DNA of 64,000 nt from an uncultured Clostridia bacterium (GCA_947625125.1 CANQNF010000012.1:1-64000), one strand, 5' to 3'; positions 52,510-62,779 are shown, counted from the first letter of the stretch. Notes: a model not told the origin generated them from the sequence alone. Translations and numbers: made by a program.

Positions 52510-53685
52510 ATGGAAAAAATCAGGCTCGGAATCATAGGAATCGGAAACATGGGCTCGGGACACGCAGGCAGAATCAAAGCGGGAAATTGCCCCGACTTCG
52601 TTTTGTCGGCGGTCGCGGACATAAACCCGGCCCGGCTTGAATGGGCAAAAAAAGAGCTCGGCGAGGATGTGAAGCGCTTTGACAGTGCCGAAGCGATGCT
52701 TGACTCGGGGGCAATCGACGCCTGCATAGTCGCGGTGCCGCATTACGATCACCCGAAATATGTCATAGAGTGCCTTAAAAGGGGCATTCACGTCATGTGC
52801 GAGAAGCCGGCGGGGGTCTATACCAAGCAGGTCCGCGAGATGAACGAGGAGGCAAAAAAGCACCCCGACGTCGTTTTCGGGATGATGTTCAACCAGCGCA
52901 CCAACTGCGTTTACAAAAAAATGCGTGAGCTTGTGCAGTCGGGAAAATACGGACAGATTCGGCGGACAAACTGGATAATCACCGACTGGTACCGTCCCCA
53001 GGCATACTTTGACTCCGGCTCATGGCGGGCGACATGGTCGGGCGAGGGCGGCGGAGTGCTCTTAAATCAGGCTCCGCACAACTTAGATTTGTGGCAGTGG
53101 ATATGCGGCATGCCGGTAAAAATTTCGGCGCACATGAAATTCGGCAAGTGGCATGATATAGAGGTAGAGGACGACGTGACGGCGTACTGCGAATACGAAA
53201 ACGGCGCGACGGGCGTGTTCATAACCACGACCGGCGACGCCAAGGGCACTAACCGCTTTGAAATTCAGCTTGACAAGGCAAAGATAGTCGCCGACTATTC
53301 GGGGCTGTCGGTACTTGAATTCGACATGCCCGAGCCGGAATTTTCAAGAACCAACACGGTGCCGTTCGGGAACATGGGCGCGCACAATGTTGAGCTTGAT
53401 TTGGACGGCTCAAATCCTCAGCACGACGGCGTTTTAAGGGCATGGGGAGGCGCGATTTTAAGAGGCGAGCCTCTTGTCGCCCACGGCAGCGAGGGAATAT
53501 ACGGCCTCACGATTTCAAACGCCATGCACCTTTCGGCATGGCTCGGAAAAGAAATCGATTTAAGAGAGTTTGACGAAGACTTATTCTATGCCGAGCTTTC
53601 AAAGAGGGTCGCGACTTCAAGAAGAAAGACTAACGTTAAAGAGCAAGTCGCCGACACCTCGGCCACATATGCGGGAAACAAATAA
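52510..53685 (+). CDS. Gfo/Idh/MocA-family oxidoreductase
   Basis: IRLGIIGIGNMGSGHAGRI, MCEKPAG, SGEGGGVLLNQAPHNLDLWQWICG. Confidence 0.94.
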   Translation: MEKIRLGIIGIGNMGSGHAGRIKAGNCPDFVLSAVADINPARLEWAKKELGEDVKRFDSAEAMLDSGAIDACIVAVPHYDHPKYVIECLKRGIHVMCEKPAGVYTKQVREMNEEAKKHPDVVFGMMFNQRTNCVYKKMRELVQSGKYGQIRRTNWIITDWYRPQAYFDSGSWRATWSGEGGGVLLNQAPHNLDLWQWICGMPVKISAHMKFGKWHDIEVEDDVTAYCEYENGATGVFITTTGDAKGTNRFEIQLDKAKIVADYSGLSVLEFDMPEPEFSRTNTVPFGNMGAHNVELDLDGSNPQHDGVLRAWGGAILRGEPLVAHGSEGIYGLTISNAMHLSAWLGKEIDLREFDEDLFYAELSKRVATSRRKTNVKEQVADTSATYAGNK

Positions 53686-54869
53686 TGGAGACCGTGAAGA
53701 TAGGCATAATCGGGGTCGGGGGCATAGGTTCGGCGCATTTAAACTGCATAGCCTCGGGAAAGATTTCCGGGATGGAGCTTGCGGCGGTCTGCGACATTGA
53801 TGAAAAAAGGCTTGAGTATGCCCGGTCGGTATGCCCGGGCCTGCCATGCTTTTCGGACTACCGAGAGATGATAAAAAGCGGGCTCATAGATTCGGCGCTC
53901 GTTTCGGTCCCGCACCCGCTTCATGCCGAGACAGCCTGCGAAGCGCTTTCAAAAGGACTTAACGTCCTGGTCGAAAAGCCCGAGGATATAACGGTCGGCA
54001 GGGCGAGAGCGCTCAACGAGACTGCAAAAAAATCCGGAAAAGTTTTCGGGATAATGTTTAATCAGCGCACCAACCCGCTCTACGCAAGGGCGAGGGAGAT
54101 AGTCTCCTCCGGCGGGATAGGCGAGCTTAAGAGGACGGTCTGGGTCATCACGAACTGGTACCGTACCCAGAGCTACTACGATTCCGGCGGCTGGCGTGCG
54201 ACGTGGTCGGGCGAGGGCGGCGGAGTGCTCTTAAATCAGGCCCCGCACAACCTTGATTTGTGGCAGTGGATATGCGGGAAGCCGTGCGAGATAACGGCGT
54301 TTTGCGACGAGGGAAAGTGGCATAACATCGACGTAGAGGACGACGTCACTATTTTTGCAAGATACAAAAACGGCGCGACGGGCGTGTTTATAACATCGAC
54401 GGGAGAGCTCCCCGGGACCAATAGGTTGGAAATTTCCGGCAGCAGAGGTTCGGTGGTCATAGAGCGCGGCAGGCTGACCTATAAAAAGCTCAGGACCGAC
54501 GAGCGAGAGGTCTGCACGGGATGCAAGGAGAGCTGGCCGCAGGCTGAATATGACGAAGAAATTTACGAGCCGAAGTCCGCAGGAAAGGCCCACGCCGGGA
54601 TTTTGCAGAATTTTGCCGACGCGGTTTTACGGGGCGGCGAGCTTCTGGCGCCGGGGTATGAGGGGATAAACGAGCTCGAGATTTCAAACGCCGCCTATCT
54701 TTCGTCCTGGACGGGGAAAAGCGTGAGCCTGCCGATGAGCATGGAGGACGAAGGGGAGTTTGAGAGGCGGCTTTTTGAAAGGCAGAAGCGCGAGAGCACA
54801 AAAAAGCCGCCTGAGTCCGCTCAGCAGACTCATAAGACATACAGCGAGCGCTGGGAAGTGAGGTTTTAG
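53685..54869 (+). CDS. Gfo/Idh/MocA-family oxidoreductase
   Basis: VKIGIIGVGGIGSAHLNCI, VEKPEDITV, SGEGGGVLLNQAPHNLDLWQWICG. Confidence 0.94.
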   Translation: METVKIGIIGVGGIGSAHLNCIASGKISGMELAAVCDIDEKRLEYARSVCPGLPCFSDYREMIKSGLIDSALVSVPHPLHAETACEALSKGLNVLVEKPEDITVGRARALNETAKKSGKVFGIMFNQRTNPLYARAREIVSSGGIGELKRTVWVITNWYRTQSYYDSGGWRATWSGEGGGVLLNQAPHNLDLWQWICGKPCEITAFCDEGKWHNIDVEDDVTIFARYKNGATGVFITSTGELPGTNRLEISGSRGSVVIERGRLTYKKLRTDEREVCTGCKESWPQAEYDEEIYEPKSAGKAHAGILQNFADAVLRGGELLAPGYEGINELEISNAAYLSSWTGKSVSLPMSMEDEGEFERRLFERQKRESTKKPPESAQQTHKTYSERWEVRF

Positions 54870-54982
54870 GGGGCAATTCTGACTTCTGACCTCTGTTTTC
54901 TGCCCCCTTGACGCGTAAGCGGCTTGACTTTCCCCTTTCATTGTGGTATAATATCCCCGCAGAAAACAAAAGGAGCCTTGAC

Positions 54983-55543
54983 ATGACCTTTCATCCCGTC
55001 GCGCCGGACGCGCTGTCCGATTTTCTGAACTTCTTCGACAACTCGGCGTTCCAAAAGGGCGACGAGTGGGAGGGCTGCTACTGCCTCGAGGGAAGCTGCG
55101 ATCGGCACTTTGAAATTTCTTTCACCGACCGAAAAAAGCGCCGGGAGCTCGCTTCACGGCTTGTTTTATCGGGCAGGCTGCGCGGCTATATCATCCGCGA
55201 AAACGGCAGAGATATCGGCTGGGTAAAGCTCGGCGACAAGCTCGATTTTGAGGCGTTTAACGATTGGTATCACGGGGAGATGCCAGAAAAAAGGGGCGTC
55301 ACGGCCGTGCTTTACTGCATTGACCTGATACCGGAATGCCGAGGTAAAGGGCTTGCAAAGGAAATTCTCGACTTTGCGATAAAAACCGCCGCCGAAGAGG
55401 GTTATGATTTTTTGGAGGCATACCCATCCTCCGACCTTAGTGAAAAGCGCAACTATCGCGGGCATGCCGGAATGTATCAAAACGCGGGCTTTGAGACAGT
55501 CGGCGTGGGCGAGGATTTTCTTATCATGCGCAAGGCGCTCTGA
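54983..55543 (+). CDS. GNAT-family N-acetyltransferase
   Basis: VLYCIDLIPECRGKGLAKEILDFAIKTAAEEGYDFLEAYP. Confidence 0.85.
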   Translation: MTFHPVAPDALSDFLNFFDNSAFQKGDEWEGCYCLEGSCDRHFEISFTDRKKRRELASRLVLSGRLRGYIIRENGRDIGWVKLGDKLDFEAFNDWYHGEMPEKRGVTAVLYCIDLIPECRGKGLAKEILDFAIKTAAEEGYDFLEAYPSSDLSEKRNYRGHAGMYQNAGFETVGVGEDFLIMRKAL

Positions 55544-55562
55544 ACATTCTGCTAAAATTTAA

Positions 55563-55605
55563 CAGAGGTGTTTGCCTTGATTAACCACCTCTAAAAAACA
55601 AGGAG
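55563..55605 (+). ncRNA. preQ1-I-type riboswitch (translational)
   Basis: P1 AGAGGTG (55564-55570)/CACCTCT (55586-55592); pseudoknot CCTTG (55575-55579)/CAAGG (55599-55603); A-rich tail AAAAAA; SD AAGGAG partly inside the pseudoknot; queT ATG at 55613. Confidence 0.88.
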
Positions 55606-55612
55606 ATTTTTT

Positions 55613-56098
55613 ATGCAAAAAAACAGTTTTTCCGCCGTAAGAATCGCAAAATTGGCGGCCGTCGCCGCGCTCTATGTGGCGCTCACCTACGCCCTCGGCT
55701 TCATGTCCTATGGCAACATTCAATTCCGGGTCGCCGAGGCTCTGATGCTCCTGTGCTTCTACAAAAAGGACTACGGTATCGCCCTTACGCTCGGCTGCTT
55801 CATCGCGAATATTTTCAGCCCGATGATGCTGATGGATATGGTTTTCGGCACTCTCGCCACCGTACTTGCCGTGCTTCTTATTTTCATCAGCCCGAACCTT
55901 TACATCGCTTCCCTCGCGCCCGTCCTGACGAACGCGGTCATCGTCGGGATCGAGCTCACCGTGGCGTTCAAAACCCCGTTCTGGCTCAACGCCATTGAAG
56001 TCGCCGCAGGCGAATTCGTCTGCGTGAGCATTGTCGGAGTCATCCTCTTTAAGCTCCTCGAAAAAAACGCCGGGTTCATGAGGCTTGTCACCGAATAA
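55613..56098 (+). CDS. queT: Queuosine precursor ECF transporter S-component QueT
   Basis: AALYVALTYALGFMSYGNIQFRVAEALMLLCFYKKDYGIALTLGCFIANIFSPMMLMDMVFGTLATVLAV. Confidence 0.92.
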   Translation: MQKNSFSAVRIAKLAAVAALYVALTYALGFMSYGNIQFRVAEALMLLCFYKKDYGIALTLGCFIANIFSPMMLMDMVFGTLATVLAVLLIFISPNLYIASLAPVLTNAVIVGIELTVAFKTPFWLNAIEVAAGEFVCVSIVGVILFKLLEKNAGFMRLVTE

Positions 56099-56195
56099 AA
56101 AAATTTTTTTCGGCATGCAATATTTCGCCCGCGAAAAGCGTATTATTTATTGAGAACTCAAGGTCAGATTTCCGACCCTTTCTCACTCGTTTCAC

Positions 56196-56223
56196 CTCCC
56201 GCCCCAAAGCGGGAGTTTTTTTA
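56196..56223 (+). terminator. Terminator downstream of queT
   Basis: CTCCCGC-cccaaa-GCGGGAGTTTTTTT. Confidence 0.88.
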
Positions 56224-56298
56224 TGGCTTTCGGGAGGCCGAAGCCCTTGAAGCCTATACCTCGGCACGCCTTATCCGCCGCCCGCGCGCCCTGACCGT

Positions 56299-56350
56299 CT
56301 GCGTGGGCGGAGCCCCCCGGCAGCTTCGCTGCCGGGGGCTCCGCCCGCAG
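56299..56350. repeat. GC-rich hairpin element F (family 1)
   Basis: CTGCGTGGGCGGAGCCCCCCGGCAGC-TTC-GCTGCCGGGGGCTCCGCCCGCAG, one long nearly perfect hairpin. Confidence 0.87.
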
Positions 56351-56548
56351 AAGCTTGCGGCCATACTGCAAGGGACTGCCTCGCGCAAGCCTCGAGCGCG
56401 CGGTCGGTGGGGCACAGGGCCCTGCATTCTCGATTCCGGCCCCGCCCCCGCGTCGCTCTCACTATTCGGATATTCTGCTTCGTATAGCCCTTGCATTTCT
56501 CAAAAAAATTTAGTATAATAGAACCAAACTACCGAAAGGACGGTCCCT

Positions 56549-57709
56549 ATGAAAAAAATCTGTAAAATTCTTGCTGTTTTTCTTGTTGTGACATCTCTTC
56601 TCGCCTCTCTTTCCGGCTGTTCTTCCGGCTCGGGCGATATCTATGAGATGCGCGAAAACCTTTCCGCCAAAAAGGTCGCCAATGAAATGGGTATCGGCAT
56701 AAACTTAGGCAACACCTTTGAGGCATATTTCAACGACGATACCAACATGTGCGGCTTCTCGCAGGTCGTCGGCGACGGCAAAATGTCCGACTACGAGACC
56801 TGCTGGGGAGCGGTCGAAACCACCCGCGAGATGATAGACGGCATGCGCGACTCCGGCTTTAAAACGGTCCGCATTCCCGTATTCTGGGGTAACGGCATGC
56901 CGGACGACGGCACATTTACCGTCAGCAAAAAGCTTCTTAAAAGAGTGGAAGAGGTCGTAAAATGGGTACTTGAGGACGGCATGTACTGCGTCGTCAACAT
57001 GCACCACTACGACGAACGGCTTATAATGTTTTTGGACAGGGAGCAGGCCGTGAATGCCGCAAAAACGGTCTGGGAACAGGTCGCCGAGCACTTTAAGGAT
57101 TACGGCGATCACCTTATCTTCGAGGGCTACAACGAGTATCTTGGCGGCGCTAAGAACGGGACCAACCCCTCGGACGCCGAAAAGTTCGACTACTGCAACG
57201 AGATGAACCAGGTCTTTGTGGACGCTGTGAGAGCTTCCGGCGGCAACAATTCGGAAAGAATTCTCATCGCCTCCGGCTACAACACAAACATCGACAAAAC
57301 CACGAGCGCCGGCTTTAAAATGCCGACAGACACGGTCAAAGACAGGCTTATGGTCTCGGTGCATTACATCGACAACAACATGTACTGGTCAAAGCAGATA
57401 GGCAGCGAAGCCTGGCACGACTACACTATTTCGCAGTGCGAACTGCTCAAAAACCGCTTCACCGCCGAGGGAATTCCGGTTTTCGTCGGCGAAACGACGG
57501 CGGGCTATGACGGCTGCATGGCCGGAAATTCCGCCTACGGCAGCTCACAGGACTGCATCCGCGAGCTTATCAGCATAGCCGTCGACGACTACGGCTTCGT
57601 GCCCGCTTTCTGGGACACCCACCACTCCGACGGCGGCGCGTTCTACGACCGTTTGGAGTGCAAGATCAGCGACAGCGAAAACGCCGAAACCGTCCGAAAA
57701 TTCGGCTGA
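56549..57709 (+). CDS. GH5 cellulase-like lipoprotein
   Basis: Lipobox LLASLSGC; GINLGNTFEAY, FKTVRIPVFWGNGM, YCVVNMHHYDE, LIFEGYNEYLGG, IPVFVGETTAGY. Confidence 0.9.
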   Translation: MKKICKILAVFLVVTSLLASLSGCSSGSGDIYEMRENLSAKKVANEMGIGINLGNTFEAYFNDDTNMCGFSQVVGDGKMSDYETCWGAVETTREMIDGMRDSGFKTVRIPVFWGNGMPDDGTFTVSKKLLKRVEEVVKWVLEDGMYCVVNMHHYDERLIMFLDREQAVNAAKTVWEQVAEHFKDYGDHLIFEGYNEYLGGAKNGTNPSDAEKFDYCNEMNQVFVDAVRASGGNNSERILIASGYNTNIDKTTSAGFKMPTDTVKDRLMVSVHYIDNNMYWSKQIGSEAWHDYTISQCELLKNRFTAEGIPVFVGETTAGYDGCMAGNSAYGSSQDCIRELISIAVDDYGFVPAFWDTHHSDGGAFYDRLECKISDSENAETVRKFG

Positions 57710-57730
57710 TAATATTTAAGGAGGTTAATT

Positions 57731-59008
57731 ATGGACAAGAATTTATTCGCCACCGTCCCGCCGATGGGCTGGAACAGTTACGACTACTACGACACGACGG
57801 TCACTGAGGACGAGGTCAAAAAGAACGCCGATTATATGGCAAAAAATCTTAAAAAATTCGGGTATAAGTACGTCGTTGTCGACATTCAGTGGTATTCAAA
57901 CGCCGCCGGAACACGCCGAGATACCTACCAATATATTCCTTTTGAGGACTTCGAGATTGATGAATTCTCACGTCTTCAACCGTCGCATTTACGTTTTCCG
58001 AGTTCGGCAAATGGTAAAGGTTTCAAACCCCTTGCGGACTACGTCCACGGGCTCGGACTGAAATTCGGCATACACATTATGCGCGGAATTCCGAGAATGG
58101 CGGCACACAAACATCTGAAAGTTTTAGGCACCTCTGCTACCGCTTCCGACGTTGCAGACGCGGGTTCTATCTGCGGCTGGAACCCCGACATGTACGGCGT
58201 GAAACACAATGCCGACGGCCAGGCATACTATGATTCGATCATTCAGATGTACGCTGACTGGGGCGTGGACTTTATCAAGTGCGACGACATCTGCGACTCG
58301 TGGATGTATCCCGTCAATCGCTTCTCGGGATGGGAGGAAACCCGCATGTTAAGGCGCGCTATCGACAAATGCGGGAGGCCCATTGTGCTGAGTTTATCCC
58401 CCGGACCGGCGCATGTTGAGAACGCCACTCACTACCTCGAAAATGCCAATATGTGGAGAATCACCGACGACTTCTGGGATAACTGGGAGCTGCTGAAAAA
58501 TATGTTTTGGCGCTGCGAGCAGTGGCAGGACCACACCCGCACCGGCTGCTGGCCCGACTGCGATATGCTCCCCATCGGAAAGTTAGGTAAGGGGCATGGG
58601 CATGAGTGGATTTCAAACTTCACCGAGGACGAGTTAAAGACAATGCTGACCCTCTGGTGCCTCTGCCGGTCGCCCTTGATGATAGGCACCGACCTGCCGC
58701 AGCTGAACGAAAGAGATTTCGGATTATTAACAAATCCTCAGATTCTGGCGATGGAGTTTGACGGCAAGGCGAGGCAGCTTAGGAGGAATGACAAGGAAGC
58801 GGTCTGGCTCTCCGAGGGTAAAGATTGCGTGAGGGTAGCGCTGTTCAATCTTTCGGACGAGGACGCGGAAATTTCTGCGGAATTGCCCGAAAAACCTGCC
58901 GAAAAGGGAACAGAGCTTTGGGGCGCGGGGGACTGCAAAATTATGGAAAATAAAATCTCTGCGTTTGTACCGAAGCACGGTGTGAGAATTTACGGCTTCG
59001 GGGTATGA
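57731..59008 (+). CDS. Alpha-galactosidase, GH27
   Basis: PPMGWNSYDYYDTTVTEDEVKKNADYMAKNLKKFGYKYVVVDIQWY, GVDFIKCDDICD, RSPLMIGTDLPQLNE. Confidence 0.95.
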   Translation: MDKNLFATVPPMGWNSYDYYDTTVTEDEVKKNADYMAKNLKKFGYKYVVVDIQWYSNAAGTRRDTYQYIPFEDFEIDEFSRLQPSHLRFPSSANGKGFKPLADYVHGLGLKFGIHIMRGIPRMAAHKHLKVLGTSATASDVADAGSICGWNPDMYGVKHNADGQAYYDSIIQMYADWGVDFIKCDDICDSWMYPVNRFSGWEETRMLRRAIDKCGRPIVLSLSPGPAHVENATHYLENANMWRITDDFWDNWELLKNMFWRCEQWQDHTRTGCWPDCDMLPIGKLGKGHGHEWISNFTEDELKTMLTLWCLCRSPLMIGTDLPQLNERDFGLLTNPQILAMEFDGKARQLRRNDKEAVWLSEGKDCVRVALFNLSDEDAEISAELPEKPAEKGTELWGAGDCKIMENKISAFVPKHGVRIYGFGV

Positions 59009-59031
59009 TCCCGAGGGCGACTGCGTTCACA

Positions 59032-59157
59032 GGCGGCTTCTGCTGACCTTGGGCGGAGCCCCCGGCCGCAGGCCGGGGCGCCGTCGGCGAAGCCGCCGGC
59101 GTGGTCGGCCGGCTGAAGCCGGCCGACCGGGGCTCCGCCCCGGCAGCAGAAGCCGCC
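59032..59157. repeat. GC-rich hairpin-array element G (family 1)
   Basis: Perfect ends GGCGGCTTCTGCTG / CAGCAGAAGCCGCC; inner GGGCGGAGCCCC / GGGGCTCCGCCC; hairpins CCCCGGCC-GCA-GGCCGGGG and GGTCGGCCGGC-tgaa-GCCGGCCGACC. Confidence 0.9.
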
Positions 59158-59241
59158 GGTCTGCAGCGCACCCCAAACCCTTAGTTTCAGGCATGAAAAA
59201 AGCTCCCTGTTTCGCGGGAGCTTTCTTTATTCGATGTGTAA

Positions 59242-59937
59242 TTAAACCCCGTATTTCGCGGTGTTGCACTTCACGCCGGGACCCATGGTGGAGGTCAGCG
59301 TGATGGACTTGAGGTAAGCGCCCTTTGCGGCGGCAGGCTTGGCCTTGACGACTGCTTCCATAAGGGCCTCGTAGTTCTCGGCGAGCTTCTCCTTGCCGAA
59401 CGAAGCCTTGCCTATCGGGCAGTGGATGATGTTCGTCTTGTCGAGTCTGTACTCGATTTTACCGGCCTTGGCCTCGGTGACGGCTTTCGCAACGTCGGGA
59501 GCGACGGTGCCGGCTTTCGGGTTCGGCATGAGTCCGCGGGGACCTAAGACCTTACCTAAACGTCCGACAATGCCCATCATATCGGGCGAAGCGATGACGA
59601 CGTCGAAGTCCATCCAGTTTTCTTTCATGATCTTGTCGACATAATCCATGCCTCCGACATAGTCGGCGCCCGCTTCCTTAGCGGCCTCGTACTTGTCCTC
59701 TTTGCAGAAAACAAGAGTCCTGACAGTCTTGCCGGTGCCGTTCGGTAAAACGACGGCGCCGCGAACCTGCTGGTCGGCATGGCGGGAATCGACGCCGAGA
59801 CGGATGTGAACCTCGACGGTCTCGTCAAACTTAGCCTTTGCATTGGCGGCAACCAGCTCGCAGGCCTCAAGGGAATCGTAGAATTTTGTCTTGTCGACGG
59901 CCTTTAAGCTGTCGTTATATTTCTTTCCGTGTTTCAT
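59242..59937 (-). CDS. rplA: 50S ribosomal protein L1
   Basis: [29 protein letters not shown]...[19 protein letters not shown]. Confidence 0.98.
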   Translation of the reverse strand: MKHGKKYNDSLKAVDKTKFYDSLEACELVAANAKAKFDETVEVHIRLGVDSRHADQQVRGAVVLPNGTGKTVRTLVFCKEDKYEAAKEAGADYVGGMDYVDKIMKENWMDFDVVIASPDMMGIVGRLGKVLGPRGLMPNPKAGTVAPDVAKAVTEAKAGKIEYRLDKTNIIHCPIGKASFGKEKLAENYEALMEAVVKAKPAAAKGAYLKSITLTSTMGPGVKCNTAKYGV

Positions 59938-60020
59938 TCAGATTTACTCCTTTATAATTAGGGTCGTGGTTATACGGTCTATGAAACCTCCCACTTGAAA
60001 TTCCGTTCCTTTTTTGTTTA

Positions 60021-60446
60021 TCAGTCGACAACAGTTACGCCCATGGAGCGCGCGGTGCCGGCGATCATCGACATGGCCGCTTCAACGGAGCCGGCATTGA
60101 GGTCGGGGAGCTTCTGCTCGGCGATGGCTCTTACCTGGTCCTTGGTTATCTTTGCGACCTTGGTCTTGTTGGGGGTGCCGGAGCCGGACTCTATCCCGCA
60201 GGCTTTCTTGATAAGAACGGCTGCCGGAGGGGTCTTTGTGATGAACGTGAACGAACGGTCCGCATACACGGTGATGACGACGGGGATTATTAAGCCCATG
60301 TCGTTTTTGGTTCTCTCGTTGAAGTCCTTTGTAAAAGCGACTATATTAACGCCGTGCTGGCCGAGAGCCGGGCCGACCGGCGGTGCGGGAGTAGCTTTTC
60401 CCGCCGGGATCTGAAGCTTGATGATTCCAGTTACTTTCTGTGCCAT
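60021..60446 (-). CDS. rplK: 50S ribosomal protein L11
   Basis: [46 protein letters not shown]. Confidence 0.99.
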   Translation of the reverse strand: MAQKVTGIIKLQIPAGKATPAPPVGPALGQHGVNIVAFTKDFNERTKNDMGLIIPVVITVYADRSFTFITKTPPAAVLIKKACGIESGSGTPNKTKVAKITKDQVRAIAEQKLPDLNAGSVEAAMSMIAGTARSMGVTVVD

Positions 60447-60579
60447 AATAATTTTTCCTCCATTTGTGGTGATAGCGCTTCGGCATTACGCTCTCCCTTT
60501 TCAGGCATTTTTCGGGAGATAAAGCCGGGTGCGCGTTTTTGGCGAACCGTTAAAATTCCGGTTCTCCCACTGCCGAGGC

Positions 60580-61119
60580 TTATTCCTCGACCTTCCTGAC
60601 TTGTGTGACGGCAAGCGTCGCAGGGGTCTCTCTTCCGAACATGGATACCGAGATATCTACGGTCTGTTCTTCCAGATTCACGGACTTGACGACTCCTATC
60701 CAGCCGTCGAACGGTCCGCCCATAACGGTGACCTCGTCGCCCTCCTTGAAGTTTACGCTGTCCTGGACCTTTCTTACGTCCACGCCCAGAGCCTCTACCT
60801 CTTTATCGCTCAGCGGCACTGGCTTTGAGCCGGGACCCACGAATCCGGTGACGCCTCTGGTGTTTCTTACGATATACCAGCTTTCGTCGGTCATCACCAT
60901 CTTCACAAGAACATAGCTCGGGAAGAGCTTTGACTCGGCTTCCTTTTTCTTGCCCTGTGCGTCGGTCTGTTCCACGATCTCAACGGGGACTCTTACCATC
61001 TGGATGGTATCGCGGAGCTTGCGGTTTTCCACGACCTTCTCAATGTTCTGAGCCACCTTGTTCTCGTAACCCGAATAAGTGTGCACTACATACCATTTTG
61101 CAGTCGTTTCAGCGTCCAT
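60580..61119 (-). CDS. nusG: Transcription antitermination factor NusG
   Basis: AKWYVVHTYSGYENKVAQNIEK...VTGFVGPGSKPVPLSDKEV...EGDEVTVMGGPFDGWIGVV. Confidence 0.98.
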   Translation of the reverse strand: MDAETTAKWYVVHTYSGYENKVAQNIEKVVENRKLRDTIQMVRVPVEIVEQTDAQGKKKEAESKLFPSYVLVKMVMTDESWYIVRNTRGVTGFVGPGSKPVPLSDKEVEALGVDVRKVQDSVNFKEGDEVTVMGGPFDGWIGVVKSVNLEEQTVDISVSMFGRETPATLAVTQVRKVEE

Positions 61120-61140
61120 ACTAATCTTCCTTTCGTAGAC

Positions 61141-61368
61141 TTAAGCGCGAACCAGAAGCTGGATAAGCGCTGCGAAAGCAGAATCGATCGCGAAAAGCGC
61201 GACGCCGCAGATTATGCACACGACCAAAACGACGGCGGTATTGTTTAATACCTGCTTGCCGGACGGCCATGTGACCTTTTTGACCTCAGCGACAAGATCG
61301 CGGAAGAATTTCTTTACCGCGCCGAAGATTCTTTTAAAGATATTCGGCTTCTTTTCGTCTTTTGCCAT
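61141..61368 (-). CDS. secE: Preprotein translocase subunit SecE
   Basis: MAKDEKKPNIFKRIFGAVKKFFRDLVAEVKKVTWPSGKQVLNNTAVVLVVCIICG. Confidence 0.95.
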   Translation of the reverse strand: MAKDEKKPNIFKRIFGAVKKFFRDLVAEVKKVTWPSGKQVLNNTAVVLVVCIICGVALFAIDSAFAALIQLLVRA

Positions 61369-61382
61369 TTGCTCTCCTCCCC

Positions 61383-61532
61383 TTACTTGGTCTCTCTGTG
61401 GAGAGTGTGCTTGCGGCAGAACTTGCAATACTTGTTCATTTCAAGTCTGTCGGGATCGTTTTTCTTGTTTTTCTTGGAAATGTAATTCCTTTGCTTGCAC
61501 TCCGTGCAGGCGAGCGTGATGTTTACCCTCAT
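61383..61532 (-). CDS. rpmG: 50S ribosomal protein L33
   Basis: Not in ORF track; manual translation [49 protein letters not shown]. Confidence 0.97.
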   Translation of the reverse strand: MRVNITLACTECKQRNYISKKNKKNDPDRLEMNKYCKFCRKHTLHRETK

Positions 61533-61819
61533 TTTCGGCACCTCCTGAAGATATTTACGCCCTACGGGTCGATAAGGCGCATTTAGATTGCCTCCCTCCG
61601 GTCAGTTTCCGCACCTTTTGGGAGAGCCCCAAGCGGCGGGTCGCTGCGTTTTGTTTGCGGGCACACTAAAAAGACCCCGCAAAGAGGTAGAATTATAATA
61701 CCACGTCAAGAACGGTTTGTCAAGGGTTTTTTTGAAAAAATGCCTATAAAACGAAGAATTCGGGACCCGAGGATGGGGGCGAAAGCTTGTTTGCGGAAAC
61801 CCGCAGGGGAGTGCGGGGG

Positions 61820-61907
61820 GGCGGAGCCCCGGGCCCGCGAAGCGGGCCTTTCGTCGGCAAAGCCGACGAAAAAGCCGGCCGCAAAGCGGCCGGCTCGGGG
61901 CTCCGCC
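61820..61907. repeat. GC-rich hairpin-array element H (family 1, 88 bp)
   Basis: GGCGGAGCCCCG-GGCCCGC-GAA-GCGGGCC-TTTCGTCGGC-AAA-GCCGACGAAA-AAGCCGGCCGC-AAA-GCGGCCGGCT-CGGGGCTCCGCC. Confidence 0.92.
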
Positions 61908-61930
61908 GTGGCAGAAGCTACAGAAAAGCG

Positions 61931-62779
61931 CTATCTTTTGATTTCGATGAGCACGACCTCGGGGCGGTTGTTTACCCGCACCGGGATGAGGCTGTTGCCG
62001 ATACCTCGGCTTATCACGGTGTATCTGCCGGAAAACTCGTGCACCCCCTGGTAAAATTCCGGGAAGAACATCTGGTCGGGCGCGATCAGCCCTCCTATAA
62101 AAGGTATACGGGCCTGACCGCCGTGTGCGTGTCCGCAGACCGTCAGGTCCGCTCCCGCTTCGGCATACTCTTTGGCAAACTGCGGGCGATGACTTATTAA
62201 AAGGTTAAAGAGGCCGTCCTGCTCCAACGATCTGATCAAATCAAAATCGGGGTATTTCCTGTCGCAAACGCCCATTATATTGACCGCCACGCCGTCCATG
62301 ACAAAGAGCTCGGAGCTGTCCCGAAGAAGATGAACGCCGGCGTCCTCAAGAGATTTCAGCACCTCGGCATAAATCTCCGGCGGCAGGCGCTCCTCATGAT
62401 TTCCCGTGACATAATAGACCGGCGCGATCTGGGCAAGAGTTTCCATCAGCGAGACTGCGGCGGAAATGTCGCTGACCCGCGAATCGACAAGGTCGCCAGA
62501 AACGGTTATCAGGTCTGGCTCAGTCGACGCCGCAGCCTTAATCAGCGGGCCGTAATCACGGGGCTCGGGCTTTACATGTATGTCGGAAAGGTGGCAGATA
62601 CGTAGCCCCGCCAGGCTTTCGGGGAGGGCCTGCGAAGCGATCTCATAGCGAGCAAGCTGAATGGCGGTGTTTTCGTAAACGGCGTAGCCGATGGCCGCGC
62701 AGGTAAGAACTCCGACTGCGGCGGCTATCCCGACCGCCCTTTTCGCGGCCTTTTTCGACGGTTTTTCAGCAGTCATCAC
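61931..62779 (-). CDS. Metallophosphoesterase with N-terminal TM
   Basis: GLRICHLSDIHVKPEP, LITVSGDLVDSRVSD, PVYYVTGNHEE, LTVCGHAHGGQARIP. Confidence 0.95.
   Translation of the reverse strand: MMTAEKPSKKAAKRAVGIAAAVGVLTCAAIGYAVYENTAIQLARYEIASQALPESLAGLRICHLSDIHVKPEPRDYGPLIKAAASTEPDLITVSGDLVDSRVSDISAAVSLMETLAQIAPVYYVTGNHEERLPPEIYAEVLKSLEDAGVHLLRDSSELFVMDGVAVNIMGVCDRKYPDFDLIRSLEQDGLFNLLISHRPQFAKEYAEAGADLTVCGHAHGGQARIPFIGGLIAPDQMFFPEFYQGVHEFSGRYTVISRGIGNSLIPVRVNNRPEVVLIEIKR

Noticed and set aside
56705-57364. 219-aa antisense ORF opposite the GH5 gene
   Set aside because: Shadow ORF of a confidently identified lipoprotein glycosidase.
61820-61907. Family-1 elements as simple Rho-independent terminators
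   Set aside because: No T-run follows the hairpins, multiple hairpins are stacked, and element D sits between co-directional operon genes; some terminator effect cannot be excluded.
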